The notes under the pieces were generated by a model, which saw only the letters and a program-made list of their open reading frames with translations, did no database searches and was not told the DNA's origin. Positions 33,919-41,906 of a stretch of DNA of 64,000 nt are shown piece by piece. Numbering within the stretch: position 1 is the stretch's first letter; each line of letters begins with the position of its first letter. Both the position numbers and the translations under genes were made by a program. Source of the DNA: Plantactinospora sp. BC1 (GTDB lineage Bacteria; Actinomycetota; Actinomycetes; Mycobacteriales; Micromonosporaceae); the NCBI RefSeq assembly GCF_003030345.1, contig NZ_CP028158.1:2666001-2730000 (forward strand). The letters are read 5' to 3'.

Positions 33919-33970
33919 GACCCGAGCCGGCCCCGTCGTCCCAGGCGCCGGAGACCGGCGCGCCCCGGTC

Positions 33971-33991
33971 CCTTGCGGCGCAAGGTACCAT
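33971..33991 (+). promoter_or_regulatory. PadR-operon operator and -10
   Basis: The 15-bp palindrome CCTTGCG-G-CGCAAGG (33971-33985) directly abuts the -10 TACCAT (33986-33991). This position would block polymerase when bound, consistent with PadR autoregulation. Transcription should start close to ATG 33999. Confidence 0.6.
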
Positions 33992-33998
33992 GCCCCGC

Positions 33999-34028
33999 AT
34001 GGTTACCGTCCACGCCGGTCGTCGCTAG
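33999..34028 (+). CDS. Nine-codon leader ORF before padR-like gene
   Basis: MVTVHAGRR then TAG. The ATG lies seven bases after TACCAT, so it should be the first codon of a leaderless mRNA. The TAG is immediately followed by the PadR ATG (TAGATG), in the same frame, with no ribosome binding site between. The PadR start may depend on termination-reinitiation. It could also be remnant N-terminal sequence cut by a nonsense mutation. Confidence 0.45.
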   Translation: MVTVHAGRR

Positions 34029-34379
34029 ATGGCGGCGGCCAGACCCGAGGCGCTGCCCGGCCAACTCCGCCGCGGCACGTTGGAATACTGCGTGCTCGCG
34101 CTGCTCCGCCCCGGCGAGCGCTACGCCCTCGACCTCGTCCGCGAACTGGGCGCGGTCGACGGCATGGTGACCAGCGAGGGCACCATCTATCCGCTGCTGT
34201 CGCGGCTGCGCCGGGACGGTCTGGTGGAGACCGCCTGGCAGGAGTCGCCCAGCGGGCCGCCCCGCCGCTACTACCGGCTCACCGCCACCGGGCGGGACCG
34301 GCTCGACCAGTTCGTCGGTGAGTGGATCCGGTTCCGCGACGCGGTGGATTCCCTCGTCGTCCCGAAGGAGACCGCATGA
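34029..34379 (+). CDS. PadR family transcriptional regulator
   Basis: A 116-aa PadR protein: winged helix at about residues 14-90 (LRRGTLEYCVLALLRPGERYALDL, GTIYPLLSRLRRDGLV, PRRYYRLTATG) plus a short C-terminal dimerisation helix. It overlaps the next gene by ATGA. PadR/HAAS-membrane-protein pairs are common in actinobacteria and Firmicutes. Confidence 0.93.
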   Translation: MAAARPEALPGQLRRGTLEYCVLALLRPGERYALDLVRELGAVDGMVTSEGTIYPLLSRLRRDGLVETAWQESPSGPPRRYYRLTATGRDRLDQFVGEWIRFRDAVDSLVVPKETA

Positions 34380-34993
34380 GCCCGAGCACCCCCGACGCGC
34401 TCGTCCGAGGCTATCTGCGCCGGTTGCGCGCCGAGTTGGCACCGCTGCCCGCCGACCGCCGGCAGGAGGTGCTCGACCAGATCGCCGAGCACATCGCCGT
34501 ACGCCGGGCGGAGCCGGACGGGCAGAGCCTGGCCGAGGTGCGCGCGATGCTCGACCGGCTCGGCGATCCGGCGACCCTCGGCGCCGACGCCCGGGAGCGG
34601 TTCGGCGTGCCGCCCCGCCGCCGTGGCCCGCTGGAGACGCTGGTGCTGCTCTGCTGCGGGCTCGGCCCGTTCCTGGTGCTGGTCCCCGCCGTCGCCCTGC
34701 CGTTCGGGCCGGTCCGGCCGTGGCACGTCGTCCCGGTCGCGGTCGCGGCGCTGCTCTGGCTCTCCCGGTTCTGGCCGGTCCGGGACAAGCTCGCCGCCAC
34801 CGCGATGCTGCTCGGCTGCGCGGCCGTCTTCGTCCTGCTCGACCTGGTCGGCTTCCGGGACACCGGCCTCGGCTCGCTGGCCCTGCTGCTGGTGGCGCTC
34901 TTCGTGCCCTTCGGCGCCGCCACCTGCTATCTGGCGATCCGGACGTCCCGACTCGGCGGGGCCGCCGCGCCGGCCGGACTCGGCACCCGCTAG
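34376..34993 (+). CDS. HAAS-domain membrane protein, PadR partner
   Basis: A 205-aa protein. The soluble N-terminal HAAS-type domain (VRGYLRRLRAELAPLPADRRQEVLDQIAEHI, LGDPATLGADARERFG) is followed by about four to five transmembrane helices. Such proteins often accompany PadR regulators and may convey envelope signals. Its ATG overlaps the PadR stop. Confidence 0.82.
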   Translation: MSPSTPDALVRGYLRRLRAELAPLPADRRQEVLDQIAEHIAVRRAEPDGQSLAEVRAMLDRLGDPATLGADARERFGVPPRRRGPLETLVLLCCGLGPFLVLVPAVALPFGPVRPWHVVPVAVAALLWLSRFWPVRDKLAATAMLLGCAAVFVLLDLVGFRDTGLGSLALLLVALFVPFGAATCYLAIRTSRLGGAAAPAGLGTR

Positions 34994-35016
34994 CCGGGCG
35001 GGCACCCGGTGCGGGG

Positions 35017-35925
35017 CTACCGCGCCGGCTCCGGCCCCCCGAGGTCGCCGGGGGGTGCCACCGCCGACCAGGCCACGGTCACCTCGCCGAGCCGCCACCG
35101 CGCCGGCCGGTCGAGTACGGGCCAGCCGGCCACGCGGACCGCCTCGACCGTACGCCGCCAGCGCTGCCGGGGCCCGAAGGTGGCGTACGGGGCGGCGTCC
35201 CGCCAACCCTCCTCCAGCGCCCGGATCAGCCCGTGTACGCCGGTACCCGGCACGTTGTGGTGGATCAGCGCCTTGGGCAGCCGCTCGGCCAGCGAGGCCG
35301 GACTGTCCAGTGTGGAGAGCCGGGCGGCCAGGGTCAGCGTACGGGGGCCGGTGGCGTCGACGAGCAGCCAGCCGGCCAGCCGGCCCAGCTCGTCACAGGT
35401 CCCCTCGACCAGCACACCGCCCGGTTGCAGCGCCCCGGTCATCCTCCGCCAGGCCGGTACGACCTCCGGCTCGGCGTACTGCCGCAGCACGTTGAAGGCC
35501 CGGACCAGCACCGGGCGGAGCCCGGCCAGCTCGAACCCGCCCCGGTCGAAGGCGAGTCCCGGCGGGTCGGCGGCGGGCTCGGCGGCGGCGACGCGTACCG
35601 GATCGATCTCCAGCCCGACCACCCGGACGTCCGGCCGGACGGCGGCGGCCAACCGGGCCCGCAGCTCGACCACGGTGACCGGGCTGGCACCGTAGCCGAG
35701 GTCCACCACCAGCGGGTCGGCGGCGTCCCGGAGCAGGTCGGCGCAGGTCGCCGCGATCCAGTTGTCCACCCGGCGCAGCCGGTTGGGGTTGGTGGTCCCC
35801 CGGGTCACCGCACCGACCGGGCGGGCCGGCGGCGCCGCGCCGCGCCGACCGGCCGGTCCCGGCCCGGCGGGTCGACCGGCACCGCCCGGGTCACCGTCGG
35901 CGGCGTCCGACCGGCGCGGCGGCAT
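35017..35925 (-). CDS. Class I SAM-dependent methyltransferase-like protein
   Basis: A 302-aa protein with a disordered Gly/Pro-rich N-terminus, then a Rossmann-like domain: motif I VVDLGYGASPVTV (near residue 75), acidic VVGLEIDPVRV, FDRGGFEL and GGVLVEGTCDEL. Substrate unknown. The ATG lies three bases after the SDR stop (TGAGCGATG), so both are co-transcribed. Confidence 0.82.
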   Translation of the reverse strand: MPPRRSDAADGDPGGAGRPAGPGPAGRRGAAPPARPVGAVTRGTTNPNRLRRVDNWIAATCADLLRDAADPLVVDLGYGASPVTVVELRARLAAAVRPDVRVVGLEIDPVRVAAAEPAADPPGLAFDRGGFELAGLRPVLVRAFNVLRQYAEPEVVPAWRRMTGALQPGGVLVEGTCDELGRLAGWLLVDATGPRTLTLAARLSTLDSPASLAERLPKALIHHNVPGTGVHGLIRALEEGWRDAAPYATFGPRQRWRRTVEAVRVAGWPVLDRPARWRLGEVTVAWSAVAPPGDLGGPEPAR

Positions 35926-35928
35926 CGC

Positions 35929-36708
35929 TCACCCCCCGCTGGCGGTACCGACCCGGTGCACCTTGTGCTGGGCCGCCTGGGCCAGCGGCCGGACCACCAG
36001 CCGGTCCACGTTGACGTGCTGCGGCCGGGTGGCGCACCAGGCGACGCAGTCGGCCACGTCGTCGGCGACCAGCGGCTCGGCGACCCCGGCGTAGACCGCC
36101 GCCGCCCGCTCGGCGTCGCCGTCGAACCGGACCAGCCCGAACTCCTCGGTCCGGACCATGCCCGGGTCGATCTCGACGACCCGGATCGGCCGTCCACAGA
36201 GTTCCAGCCGCAGCGTCTCGGCCAGCGCCGTCTGGGCGTGCTTCGCCGCCGTGTAACCGCCGCCGCCCTCGTAGACGATCAGGCCGGCGGTGGAGCCGAG
36301 CACCACCACGGTCCCGGCGCCCGAGGACTCCAGGGCGGGCAGCAGCGCCTGGGTGACCCGGAGCGTGCCGAGCACGTTGACGTCGTACATCCACTGCCAG
36401 TCGGCGACCGAACCCGACTCGACCGGGTCGAGTCCGCGCGCCCCACCGGCGTTGTTCACCAGCAGGGTGACCGGCCCGCCCAGCCCCGCGGCGGCGGCGG
36501 CCAGCTCCGCGACCGACTCGTCGGAGGTGACGTCGCAGGGTTGTGCGGTCGCCGTACCGCCGGCCCGGCGGATCTCGTCGACCAGGGTCTCCAGCCGGTC
36601 GGCCCGGCGGGCGGCGGCGAGTACGGAGAAACCCTCGGCGGCCAGCCGGCGGGCCGTGGCGGCGCCGATCCCGCTGGACGCTCCGGTGACGATCGCGACA
36701 GGGGTCAT
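35929..36708 (-). CDS. Short-chain dehydrogenase/reductase
   Basis: A 259-aa classical SDR: cofactor motif GASSGIGAATA, NNAGGARG, Ser in LGSTAGL and catalytic YTAAKHA. ATG 36708 (MTPVAIV) follows CAGAAT by six bases; ATG 36726 would put the N-terminus upstream of this. Mycobacteria also have an SDR gene (Rv0484c) close to mshA in the opposite direction, which matches the layout here. Confidence 0.9.
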   Translation of the reverse strand: MTPVAIVTGASSGIGAATARRLAAEGFSVLAAARRADRLETLVDEIRRAGGTATAQPCDVTSDESVAELAAAAAGLGGPVTLLVNNAGGARGLDPVESGSVADWQWMYDVNVLGTLRVTQALLPALESSGAGTVVVLGSTAGLIVYEGGGGYTAAKHAQTALAETLRLELCGRPIRVVEIDPGMVRTEEFGLVRFDGDAERAAAVYAGVAEPLVADDVADCVAWCATRPQHVNVDRLVVRPLAQAAQHKVHRVGTASGG

Positions 36709-36892
36709 CGGGACATTCTGGCCCAAGCCGTCCCGATGCCGTGACCTGGGCCCGAATGAGGTCGGTCACCTCCTCGGGCACCCGGACGATTGGCGGTGGC
36801 CCGATCGGGAAGATGACACCCATCACGGTGGTTGCTCTGTGAGGTGACCCGGTCGTGCGGGACGGCGCAACACGTTGACAGAAGGAGCGGAC

Positions 36893-38266
36893 GTGGCGGA
36901 ACTGCACACCGGCGTAGCCCGGCAACGAGGCATCCAGCCGTGGCCGACGCCACGACGCATCGCGACCCTCTCCGTGCACACCTCACCGCTGCACCAACCC
37001 GGCACCGGCGACGCCGGCGGGATGAACGTCTACATCGTCGAGGTCTCCCGGCGGCTGGCCGAGGCCGGCGTCGAGGTCGAGATCTTCACCCGGGCCACCT
37101 CCAGCGACCTGCCGCCGGTGGTCGAGATGGCCCCGGGCGTGACCGTCCGGCACGTCACCTCCGGGCCGTTCGAGGGGCTGGCCAAGGAGGAACTGCCCGG
37201 CCAGCTCTGCGCCTTCACCGCCGGGGTGCTGCGGGCCGAGGCGGCCCGGCCGCCCGGCTACTACGACCTGATCCACTCGCACTACTGGCTCTCCGGCCAG
37301 GTGGGCTGGCTGGCCAAGGAGCGCTGGGGGGTACCGCTGGTGCACACCGCGCACACCCTGGCCAAGGTGAAGAACGCCCGGCTTGCCGAGGGGGACCGGC
37401 CCGAGCCGAAGGCGCGGGTGATCGGCGAGGAGCAGGTGGTGGCCGAGGCCGACCGGCTGGTCGCGAACACCACGGTCGAGGCCCGGGACCTGATCTCCCG
37501 GTACGACGCCGACCCGGACCGGGTCGAGGTGGTCCGCCCCGGCGTCGACCTGGACCGGTTCACCCCGTCCCCGGCCGGCCGGGAGGAGGCGGCCCGGCTC
37601 GCCGCGCGGCGCCGGCTGGGGCTGCCCGAGCGGGGCACCATCGTCGCCTTCGTCGGCCGGATCCAACCGCTGAAGGCGCCGGACGTGCTGCTGCACGCCC
37701 TCGCCGAGCTGCGCGGCTCGCAACCCGGGACCGCCGGGACGGTCACCGTGGTGATCGCGGGCGGACCGAGCGGCAGCGGCCTGGACCAGCCGACCTCGCT
37801 GATCGAACTCGCCGCCGGGCTCGGCGTCGGCGACGCGGTGCGGTTCCTGCCGCCGCAGACCGGCGACGACCTGCCGGCGCTCTACCGGGCCGCCGACCTG
37901 GTGGCGGTGCCGTCGCACAACGAGTCGTTCGGCCTGGTCGCCCTGGAGGCACAGGCCTGCGGTACCCCGGTGGTCGCCGCCGCGGTGGGTGGCCTGGTCA
38001 CCGCCGTCCGGGACGGCAGCAGCGGGGTACTCGTCGACGGGCACGACCCGCGCGACTGGGCACGGGTGCTCGGCGGGCTGCTGGCCGCGCCACGGCGTCG
38101 GGCCGAGCTGTCCCGGGGCGCGGTCGAGCACGCCCGCGCCTTCTCCTGGGCTCGTACCGCCGGGGGGCTGCTCGGGGTCTACCGTGAGGCGGTGGCGGAG
38201 TACCGTGACCGGCTCGCCTCGGAGCTGGCGGACGGTACCGCGGCGCTCCCGCTGGCGACCTGCTGA
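36893..38266 (+). CDS. mshA: D-inositol-3-phosphate glycosyltransferase
   Basis: A 457-aa GT4-family enzyme that transfers GlcNAc from UDP-GlcNAc to inositol 3-phosphate, the first step of mycothiol synthesis. Features are the N-terminal [21 protein letters not shown] loop region, [31 protein letters not shown] and the nucleotide-binding E-x7-E ([19 protein letters not shown]). GTG 36893 has a well-spaced GGAG; the in-frame TTG at 36875 is rejected. The following ybjN and gpm genes match the conserved actinobacterial order. Confidence 0.96.
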   Translation: MAELHTGVARQRGIQPWPTPRRIATLSVHTSPLHQPGTGDAGGMNVYIVEVSRRLAEAGVEVEIFTRATSSDLPPVVEMAPGVTVRHVTSGPFEGLAKEELPGQLCAFTAGVLRAEAARPPGYYDLIHSHYWLSGQVGWLAKERWGVPLVHTAHTLAKVKNARLAEGDRPEPKARVIGEEQVVAEADRLVANTTVEARDLISRYDADPDRVEVVRPGVDLDRFTPSPAGREEAARLAARRRLGLPERGTIVAFVGRIQPLKAPDVLLHALAELRGSQPGTAGTVTVVIAGGPSGSGLDQPTSLIELAAGLGVGDAVRFLPPQTGDDLPALYRAADLVAVPSHNESFGLVALEAQACGTPVVAAAVGGLVTAVRDGSSGVLVDGHDPRDWARVLGGLLAAPRRRAELSRGAVEHARAFSWARTAGGLLGVYREAVAEYRDRLASELADGTAALPLATC

Positions 38267-38302
38267 ACGCGCGTGCCGCGAGCCGGACGGGAAGGGGCGG
38301 AG

Positions 38303-38827
38303 ATGCAGTCTCGGGCGGAGATCGGTCGGCTGATCGAGGCGGTCTGTGCCGACCGGGAGCTGACCTGCGAGTCGACCGGGGAATACTCCTACGCGGTCAC
38401 CCTGCCGGGCACGCACAAGCTCAAGACGGTCTGCAACCTGATCGTCGGGGAGCACTCGCTGCGGATCGAGGCGTTCGTGATGCGCCAGCCGGACGAGCGG
38501 CGCGAGGAACTCTTCACCTGGCTGTTGCAGCGCAACGCCCGGATGTACGGGGTGGCGTTCTCCGTCGACGCGGTCGGTGACGTCTACCTGACCGGCCGGG
38601 TCGGCCTGGCCGGGGTGACCGAGGAGGAGTTGGACCGGCTCTTCGGCTCCGTGCTGACGTACGCGGACGAGTCGTTCGACACGATGCTGGAGATCGGCTT
38701 CGGTTCGGCGATCCGCCGGGAGTGGGAGTGGCGGGTCAGCCGGGGTGAGTCGTTGGCGAACCTGCGAGCGTTCGCGCACCTCTTCGAGCGTTCGGCGACG
38801 GAAAACTCGGGTTTGGACCGCCCCTGA
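38303..38827 (+). CDS. YbjN domain-containing protein
   Basis: A 174-aa YbjN-family protein; the fold is related to type III secretion chaperones, but the role in actinobacteria is not established. Typical stretches are WLLQRNARMYGVAFSVDAVGDVYLTGRV and LDRLFGSVLTYADESFDTMLEIGF. ATG 38303 follows a purine-rich GGAAGGGGCGGAG site. The same gene follows mshA in mycobacteria (Rv0487). Confidence 0.88.
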   Translation: MQSRAEIGRLIEAVCADRELTCESTGEYSYAVTLPGTHKLKTVCNLIVGEHSLRIEAFVMRQPDERREELFTWLLQRNARMYGVAFSVDAVGDVYLTGRVGLAGVTEEELDRLFGSVLTYADESFDTMLEIGFGSAIRREWEWRVSRGESLANLRAFAHLFERSATENSGLDRP

Positions 38828-38913
38828 CGGGTATGCCCCGGCGGCGGCACCAGGATGTGGCGATGGCCGCGCCGCCTGCCGAGACAGACTGTCAGAGGGA
38901 GCGTGAGGATCTC

Positions 38914-40104
38914 ATGGCTCAGCGGAACAGTTCCGGTCGCGGCGCAACCGCGACCGCGACCAAGCGCCGATCCAGCAGCAGCAGCCGATCCAGCAGTACG
39001 GGCGACATCAACGAGCAGAAGATCAGCTCGATGAAGGCCGACGACATCCGGGGACAGCTCAAAAAACGCGGCATTTCAGGCATATCCGCGCTACGCAAGA
39101 TGGACCTGGTGAAGAGCCTGGTCCGGACGCTGAAAGCCGAGAGCCGGGGCGGGACGACCGGCCGGAAGGCCACGGCGGCGCCGGCCAAGCGGGCGACCGC
39201 GAAGAAGGCGCCGGCCAAGCGGACCGCCGCGAAGAAGGCGCCGTCCCGCACGGTCGCGGCGAAGAAGGCCCCGGCCCGGAAGACCACCACCGCCCGGGCG
39301 ACCGCCAAGAAGGCGCCGGCCCGGAAGACCACGGCGAAGAGGGCGCCGGCCAAGCGGGCGGCCGCGAAGAAGGCGCCGGCCAAGCGGGCCACCGCGAAGA
39401 AGGCACCGGCGAAGCGGGCCACCGCGAAGAAGGCACCGGCCCGCAAGACGGTGGCCGCCGCCCAGAAGGCCCCGGCCCGCAAGGCCGTGACCTCCGCCCG
39501 GACGACGAGCGGCGCCAAGCGGACCGCGGCCGCGCCGGCCGGCAAGGCGACCGGCGCCCGCGCCACCGGCCCGGGCAAGGCGACCGGCCCGGGCAAGGCG
39601 ACGGGTCCGGGCAAGGCGACCGGCGCCCGGAAGGGTACGACCGCCGGGAAGAGCACCACGGCCGCGCGCAAGACGACCGGAGCCCGGAAGTCGACCGCCG
39701 CGCCGGCCAGCAAGGCGGGCGGGGCCCGGAAGGCCAGCTCCAACGGCGGTGGGCAGTCGAAGTCGCTGAAGTACGCCCAGCCGATCTCCTCCCCGCAGGA
39801 CACGCCCGAGCGTCCGGGGCGGAGCCTGGTGACCCGGGACCACGACGTGATCCGGCGCTGGGCGGAGGGCCGAAACGCCCAACCGGCCACGATCGAGGGC
39901 ACCGAACGCGAGGGCCGGCTCGGCGTACTGACGTTTGACTTCCCCGGTTGGCGGGAAGGCGGACGACTGAAGCCGGTTAGTTGGGACGACTGGTTCCACA
40001 CGTTCGACCTACGCCAACTGAATTTCATTTACCAGGAGCAGCTCTCCGACGGGCGGCAGAGCAACTTCTTCCGTACCGAATCGCCGATGCGCGAGGACGG
40101 CTGA
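38914..40104 (+). CDS. SAP/Rho_N-like and histone H1-like repeat protein
   Basis: A 396-aa three-part protein. Residues about 30-75 (KISSMKADDIRGQLKKRGISG, LRKMDLVKSLVRTL) resemble Rho N-terminal/SAP helix-extension-helix DNA-binding modules. Residues about 85-280 are histone H1-like Lys/Ala/Pro repeats (AKKAPAKRAT). The C-terminal 85 residues form a compact domain (HDVIRRWAEGRN, DFPGWREGG, SWDDWFHTFD, NFIYQEQ) that I have seen in other uncharacterised bacterial proteins. It is probably a nucleoid-associated protein. ATG 38914 has an upstream AGGA; a perfect terminator follows. Confidence 0.8.
   Translation: MAQRNSSGRGATATATKRRSSSSSRSSSTGDINEQKISSMKADDIRGQLKKRGISGISALRKMDLVKSLVRTLKAESRGGTTGRKATAAPAKRATAKKAPAKRTAAKKAPSRTVAAKKAPARKTTTARATAKKAPARKTTAKRAPAKRAAAKKAPAKRATAKKAPAKRATAKKAPARKTVAAAQKAPARKAVTSARTTSGAKRTAAAPAGKATGARATGPGKATGPGKATGPGKATGARKGTTAGKSTTAARKTTGARKSTAAPASKAGGARKASSNGGGQSKSLKYAQPISSPQDTPERPGRSLVTRDHDVIRRWAEGRNAQPATIEGTEREGRLGVLTFDFPGWREGGRLKPVSWDDWFHTFDLRQLNFIYQEQLSDGRQSNFFRTESPMREDG
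39182..39624 (+). repeat. Coding repeats for Lys/Ala-rich and GPGKAT units
   Basis: Imperfect 30-bp units encoding AKKAPA(K/R)(R/K)xT recur from about 39182 to 39460. Three 18-bp units encoding PGKATG lie at 39571-39588, 39589-39606 and 39607-39624. They can expand or shrink by slippage, so length is likely variable among strains. Confidence 0.8.
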
Positions 40105-40130
40105 CATTCCCGGCAGGTGGCCGGGAATGT
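40104..40130 (+). terminator. Terminator of the histone-like gene
   Basis: An 11-bp perfect stem ACATTCCCGGC / GCCGGGAATGT with a 5-nt loop begins at the last base of the stop codon. Confidence 0.8.
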
Positions 40131-40460
40131 CTCGGACCGCCTGGAGTGTTGCACCACAAGGCGCCGGAATATCGATCGTCCTTGGATGTGATGGGCGAGA
40201 CAGAGGCACCGGCTTGTGCCGGTCATCCGGCGACAACTAACGTTATTGCACGCGCCACGCTCGGAAGCGTTCGGGGGAACGACAGATCGCGCAGATCTGT
40301 GCACCGGGCACTGGCGCTGGGGGACGGGTGGTAGGTGAAGCCGTTGGGGGACGGCGCACGCCACCTGTAACCGGCGGTGCGTGCGGGCGACGTTTACGGG
40401 GGTGAACGTCGCCCGCCGCCGCCGGTCCATCCCGCCCGGCGCAGGTGGTGGTCGCGGTCG
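40131..40460. other. Convergent intergenic region rich in hairpins
   Basis: No credible gene is seen. Besides the two terminators that bound it, it holds ACCGGC-TTGT-GCCGGT (40208-40223) and ACAGATC-GCGCA-GATCTGT (40282-40300). It is less GC-rich than its surroundings around 40170-40300. A small RNA is possible but unsupported. Confidence 0.4.
40384..40415 (-). terminator. Terminator of the M23 peptidase gene
   Basis: CGGGCGACGTT (40384-40394) pairs perfectly with AACGTCGCCCG (40405-40415), loop of 10 nt, 46 bp past the minus-strand stop. It could work in both directions. Confidence 0.7.
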
Positions 40461-41267
40461 TCAGGTAGTCGCGGCGGTGCCGACCGAGAAGACCTCTCCG
40501 TTGGCCGGAACGCCGATTTCCCGCCACGTGAATGGAATTCCCCGGGCGACGTCCAGATCCGGATTGTCCATCAACTGGAAGTGGACATGCGGTTCGGTCG
40601 AGTTGCCGGAATTCCCGCACTCCGCCACCGGCTGGCCGGTTCGTACCCGGTCGCCCGGGCGGACGAGCAGCGAACCCCGCCGCAGGTGCGCGTACGCGGC
40701 GTACCGGCCGTTGCCGAGGTCCAGGATCAGGTGGTTGCCGAGAATCTGGCCGGGGCCGGCGATCTCCCGGAACAGTCCCTCGAAGACGAGGTAGAGCAGG
40801 GCCGGGTACGAGTTGCGGCTGAGATGGTCCCGGTTGCGGTCGACGGCACGCAGCACGGTGCCGTCGGCGACCGCCAGCAGCGGTGCGCCGAAACCGGGGA
40901 AGTCCCGGTTGCGCCGGACCGGCGGCCACCAGCCGAAGCGCGGACGTGGCCGGTCCGCCGGCTCCGCGACCAGGTCGATCGCGTACGCCTGCCCGTAGGC
41001 GCGCACCCCGTGGCTCGGTACCTTGCTGGCCGGGCTGTTCAGCGCCGTCCAGCGCCCCACCACCGGTGGGTCGACCTCGACCGGCGAGTCGGAGACCCGC
41101 GCCTGCGCCCTGGCGAGCATCCGCCCCATCACCACCCGCAGCGCGATGGCGAGCGCGATCGCCAGCCAGCCCCACAGTGAGGTGAAGTCGAGGAAGAAGC
41201 CGGCGACCAGGATCACCAGGAACGCCAGCCAGCAGCAGCGGTGCAGGATCATCAGTGCCTTGAACAT
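40461..41267 (-). CDS. Membrane-anchored M23 family metallopeptidase
   Basis: A 268-aa protein. Two transmembrane helices (residues about 8-46) precede an extracytoplasmic LytM/M23 domain with zinc ligands in GNHLILDLG (H-x3-D) and the H-x-H of EPHVHFQL. M23 enzymes cut peptidoglycan cross-bridges. The ATG follows GAGAGGAG. It lies 40 bp downstream of an ArsR-type regulator on the same strand, suggesting one transcript under its control. Confidence 0.9.
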   Translation of the reverse strand: MFKALMILHRCCWLAFLVILVAGFFLDFTSLWGWLAIALAIALRVVMGRMLARAQARVSDSPVEVDPPVVGRWTALNSPASKVPSHGVRAYGQAYAIDLVAEPADRPRPRFGWWPPVRRNRDFPGFGAPLLAVADGTVLRAVDRNRDHLSRNSYPALLYLVFEGLFREIAGPGQILGNHLILDLGNGRYAAYAHLRRGSLLVRPGDRVRTGQPVAECGNSGNSTEPHVHFQLMDNPDLDVARGIPFTWREIGVPANGEVFSVGTAATT

Positions 41268-41307
41268 GCGGGTCTCCTCTCAAGCGTCGACGGGTCGCGC
41301 CGGGATG

Positions 41308-41835
41308 TCAGGTGCGGGCGATCGCGATCGCCACGAGCAGCGGCACGACGCGTCCGGGTGGCACCTCGTAACGCCCCCGACCCGGGCTCTGCAACCAACC
41401 CGCCGCGGCCAGTTGCCGCAGGTGGTGGTAGGCCTGTCCGGTGGTGCCGAGGCCGTCGAGCGCGGTGAGTTCGGCGACCGTACGCCGGCCGCCCAGGATC
41501 TCGCGGAGCAGGCGCAGCCGGACCGGGTGGCCGAGCGCGGCGAAGGACTCCGCCAGGTCGGTCCAGTCGCCCGCCTCGCCGTCGAGCAGTGCCTCGGTCG
41601 GCAGGCCGTACTGCCAGTCGTAGCGCTCGTGGCTGGGTAGTCGGACCGAGCCGGTGTAGAGCACCCCGCCCTGCTCGGCGCCGAGCGCGGAGAGTCGCGT
41701 CTTCAGCCCGTCCAGGGCCCAGAAGTCGCCCTCGCCCGAGGGCGGTGGCTCCGGCCGGGGCGCCGGGGCGTCCGGCCGGTCCTCCAGGGCGGCCAGCCGT
41801 CGTTCCAGTTCGGCGACCCGTTCCTCCAGCGTCAT
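41308..41835 (-). CDS. ArsR-type winged-helix regulator with N-terminal coiled coil
   Basis: A 175-aa protein. Residues 1-20 (LEERVAELERRLAALED) form a coiled coil, then a linker and an ArsR-like winged helix (ESFAALGHPVRLRLLREIL, TTGQAYHHLRQLAAAGWLQ). No metal-binding ELCVCD motif is seen, so it is not a typical metal sensor. ATG 41835 follows TAAACT by seven bases within a 16-bp palindrome, implying autoregulation. Probably controls the M23 peptidase. Confidence 0.85.
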   Translation of the reverse strand: MTLEERVAELERRLAALEDRPDAPAPRPEPPPSGEGDFWALDGLKTRLSALGAEQGGVLYTGSVRLPSHERYDWQYGLPTEALLDGEAGDWTDLAESFAALGHPVRLRLLREILGGRRTVAELTALDGLGTTGQAYHHLRQLAAAGWLQSPGRGRYEVPPGRVVPLLVAIAIART

Positions 41836-41842
41836 GACTTCG

Positions 41843-41861
41843 AGTTTACGTAATTACGTAA
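41843..41861 (-). promoter_or_regulatory. Palindromic operator overlapping the ArsR-gene -10
   Basis: TTACGTAATTACGTAA (41846-41861) is a perfect 16-bp palindrome and also two tandem TTACGTAA units. It overlaps the minus-strand -10 TAAACT (41848-41843). Such an AT-rich site is conspicuous in this GC-rich DNA. Confidence 0.7.
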
Positions 41862-41906
41862 CTCTGCGCCAGTCGTCTCCGCCGCTGGGTGTCGTCGAAT
41901 TCCGAC

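Noticed and set aside
34318-36744. An 808-residue open frame on the plus strand
   Set aside because: It runs through HAAS, the methyltransferase and the SDR in the wrong frame or strand, and has no recognisable domain.
36705-36823. Short minus-strand ORF starting MGVIFPIGPPPIV upstream of the SDR
   Set aside because: It has good codon bias at first, but loses it within 30 codons and then overlaps the SDR in another frame; no ribosome binding site.
36875-36892. TTG start for mshA
   Set aside because: GTG 36893 has a well-spaced GGAG; the TTG sits upstream of that site.
38919-40028. 369-residue minus-strand ORF rich in Ala, Val, Phe and Arg
   Set aside because: It is the antisense of the Lys/Ala repeat region of the histone-like gene and has no promoter or ribosome binding site.
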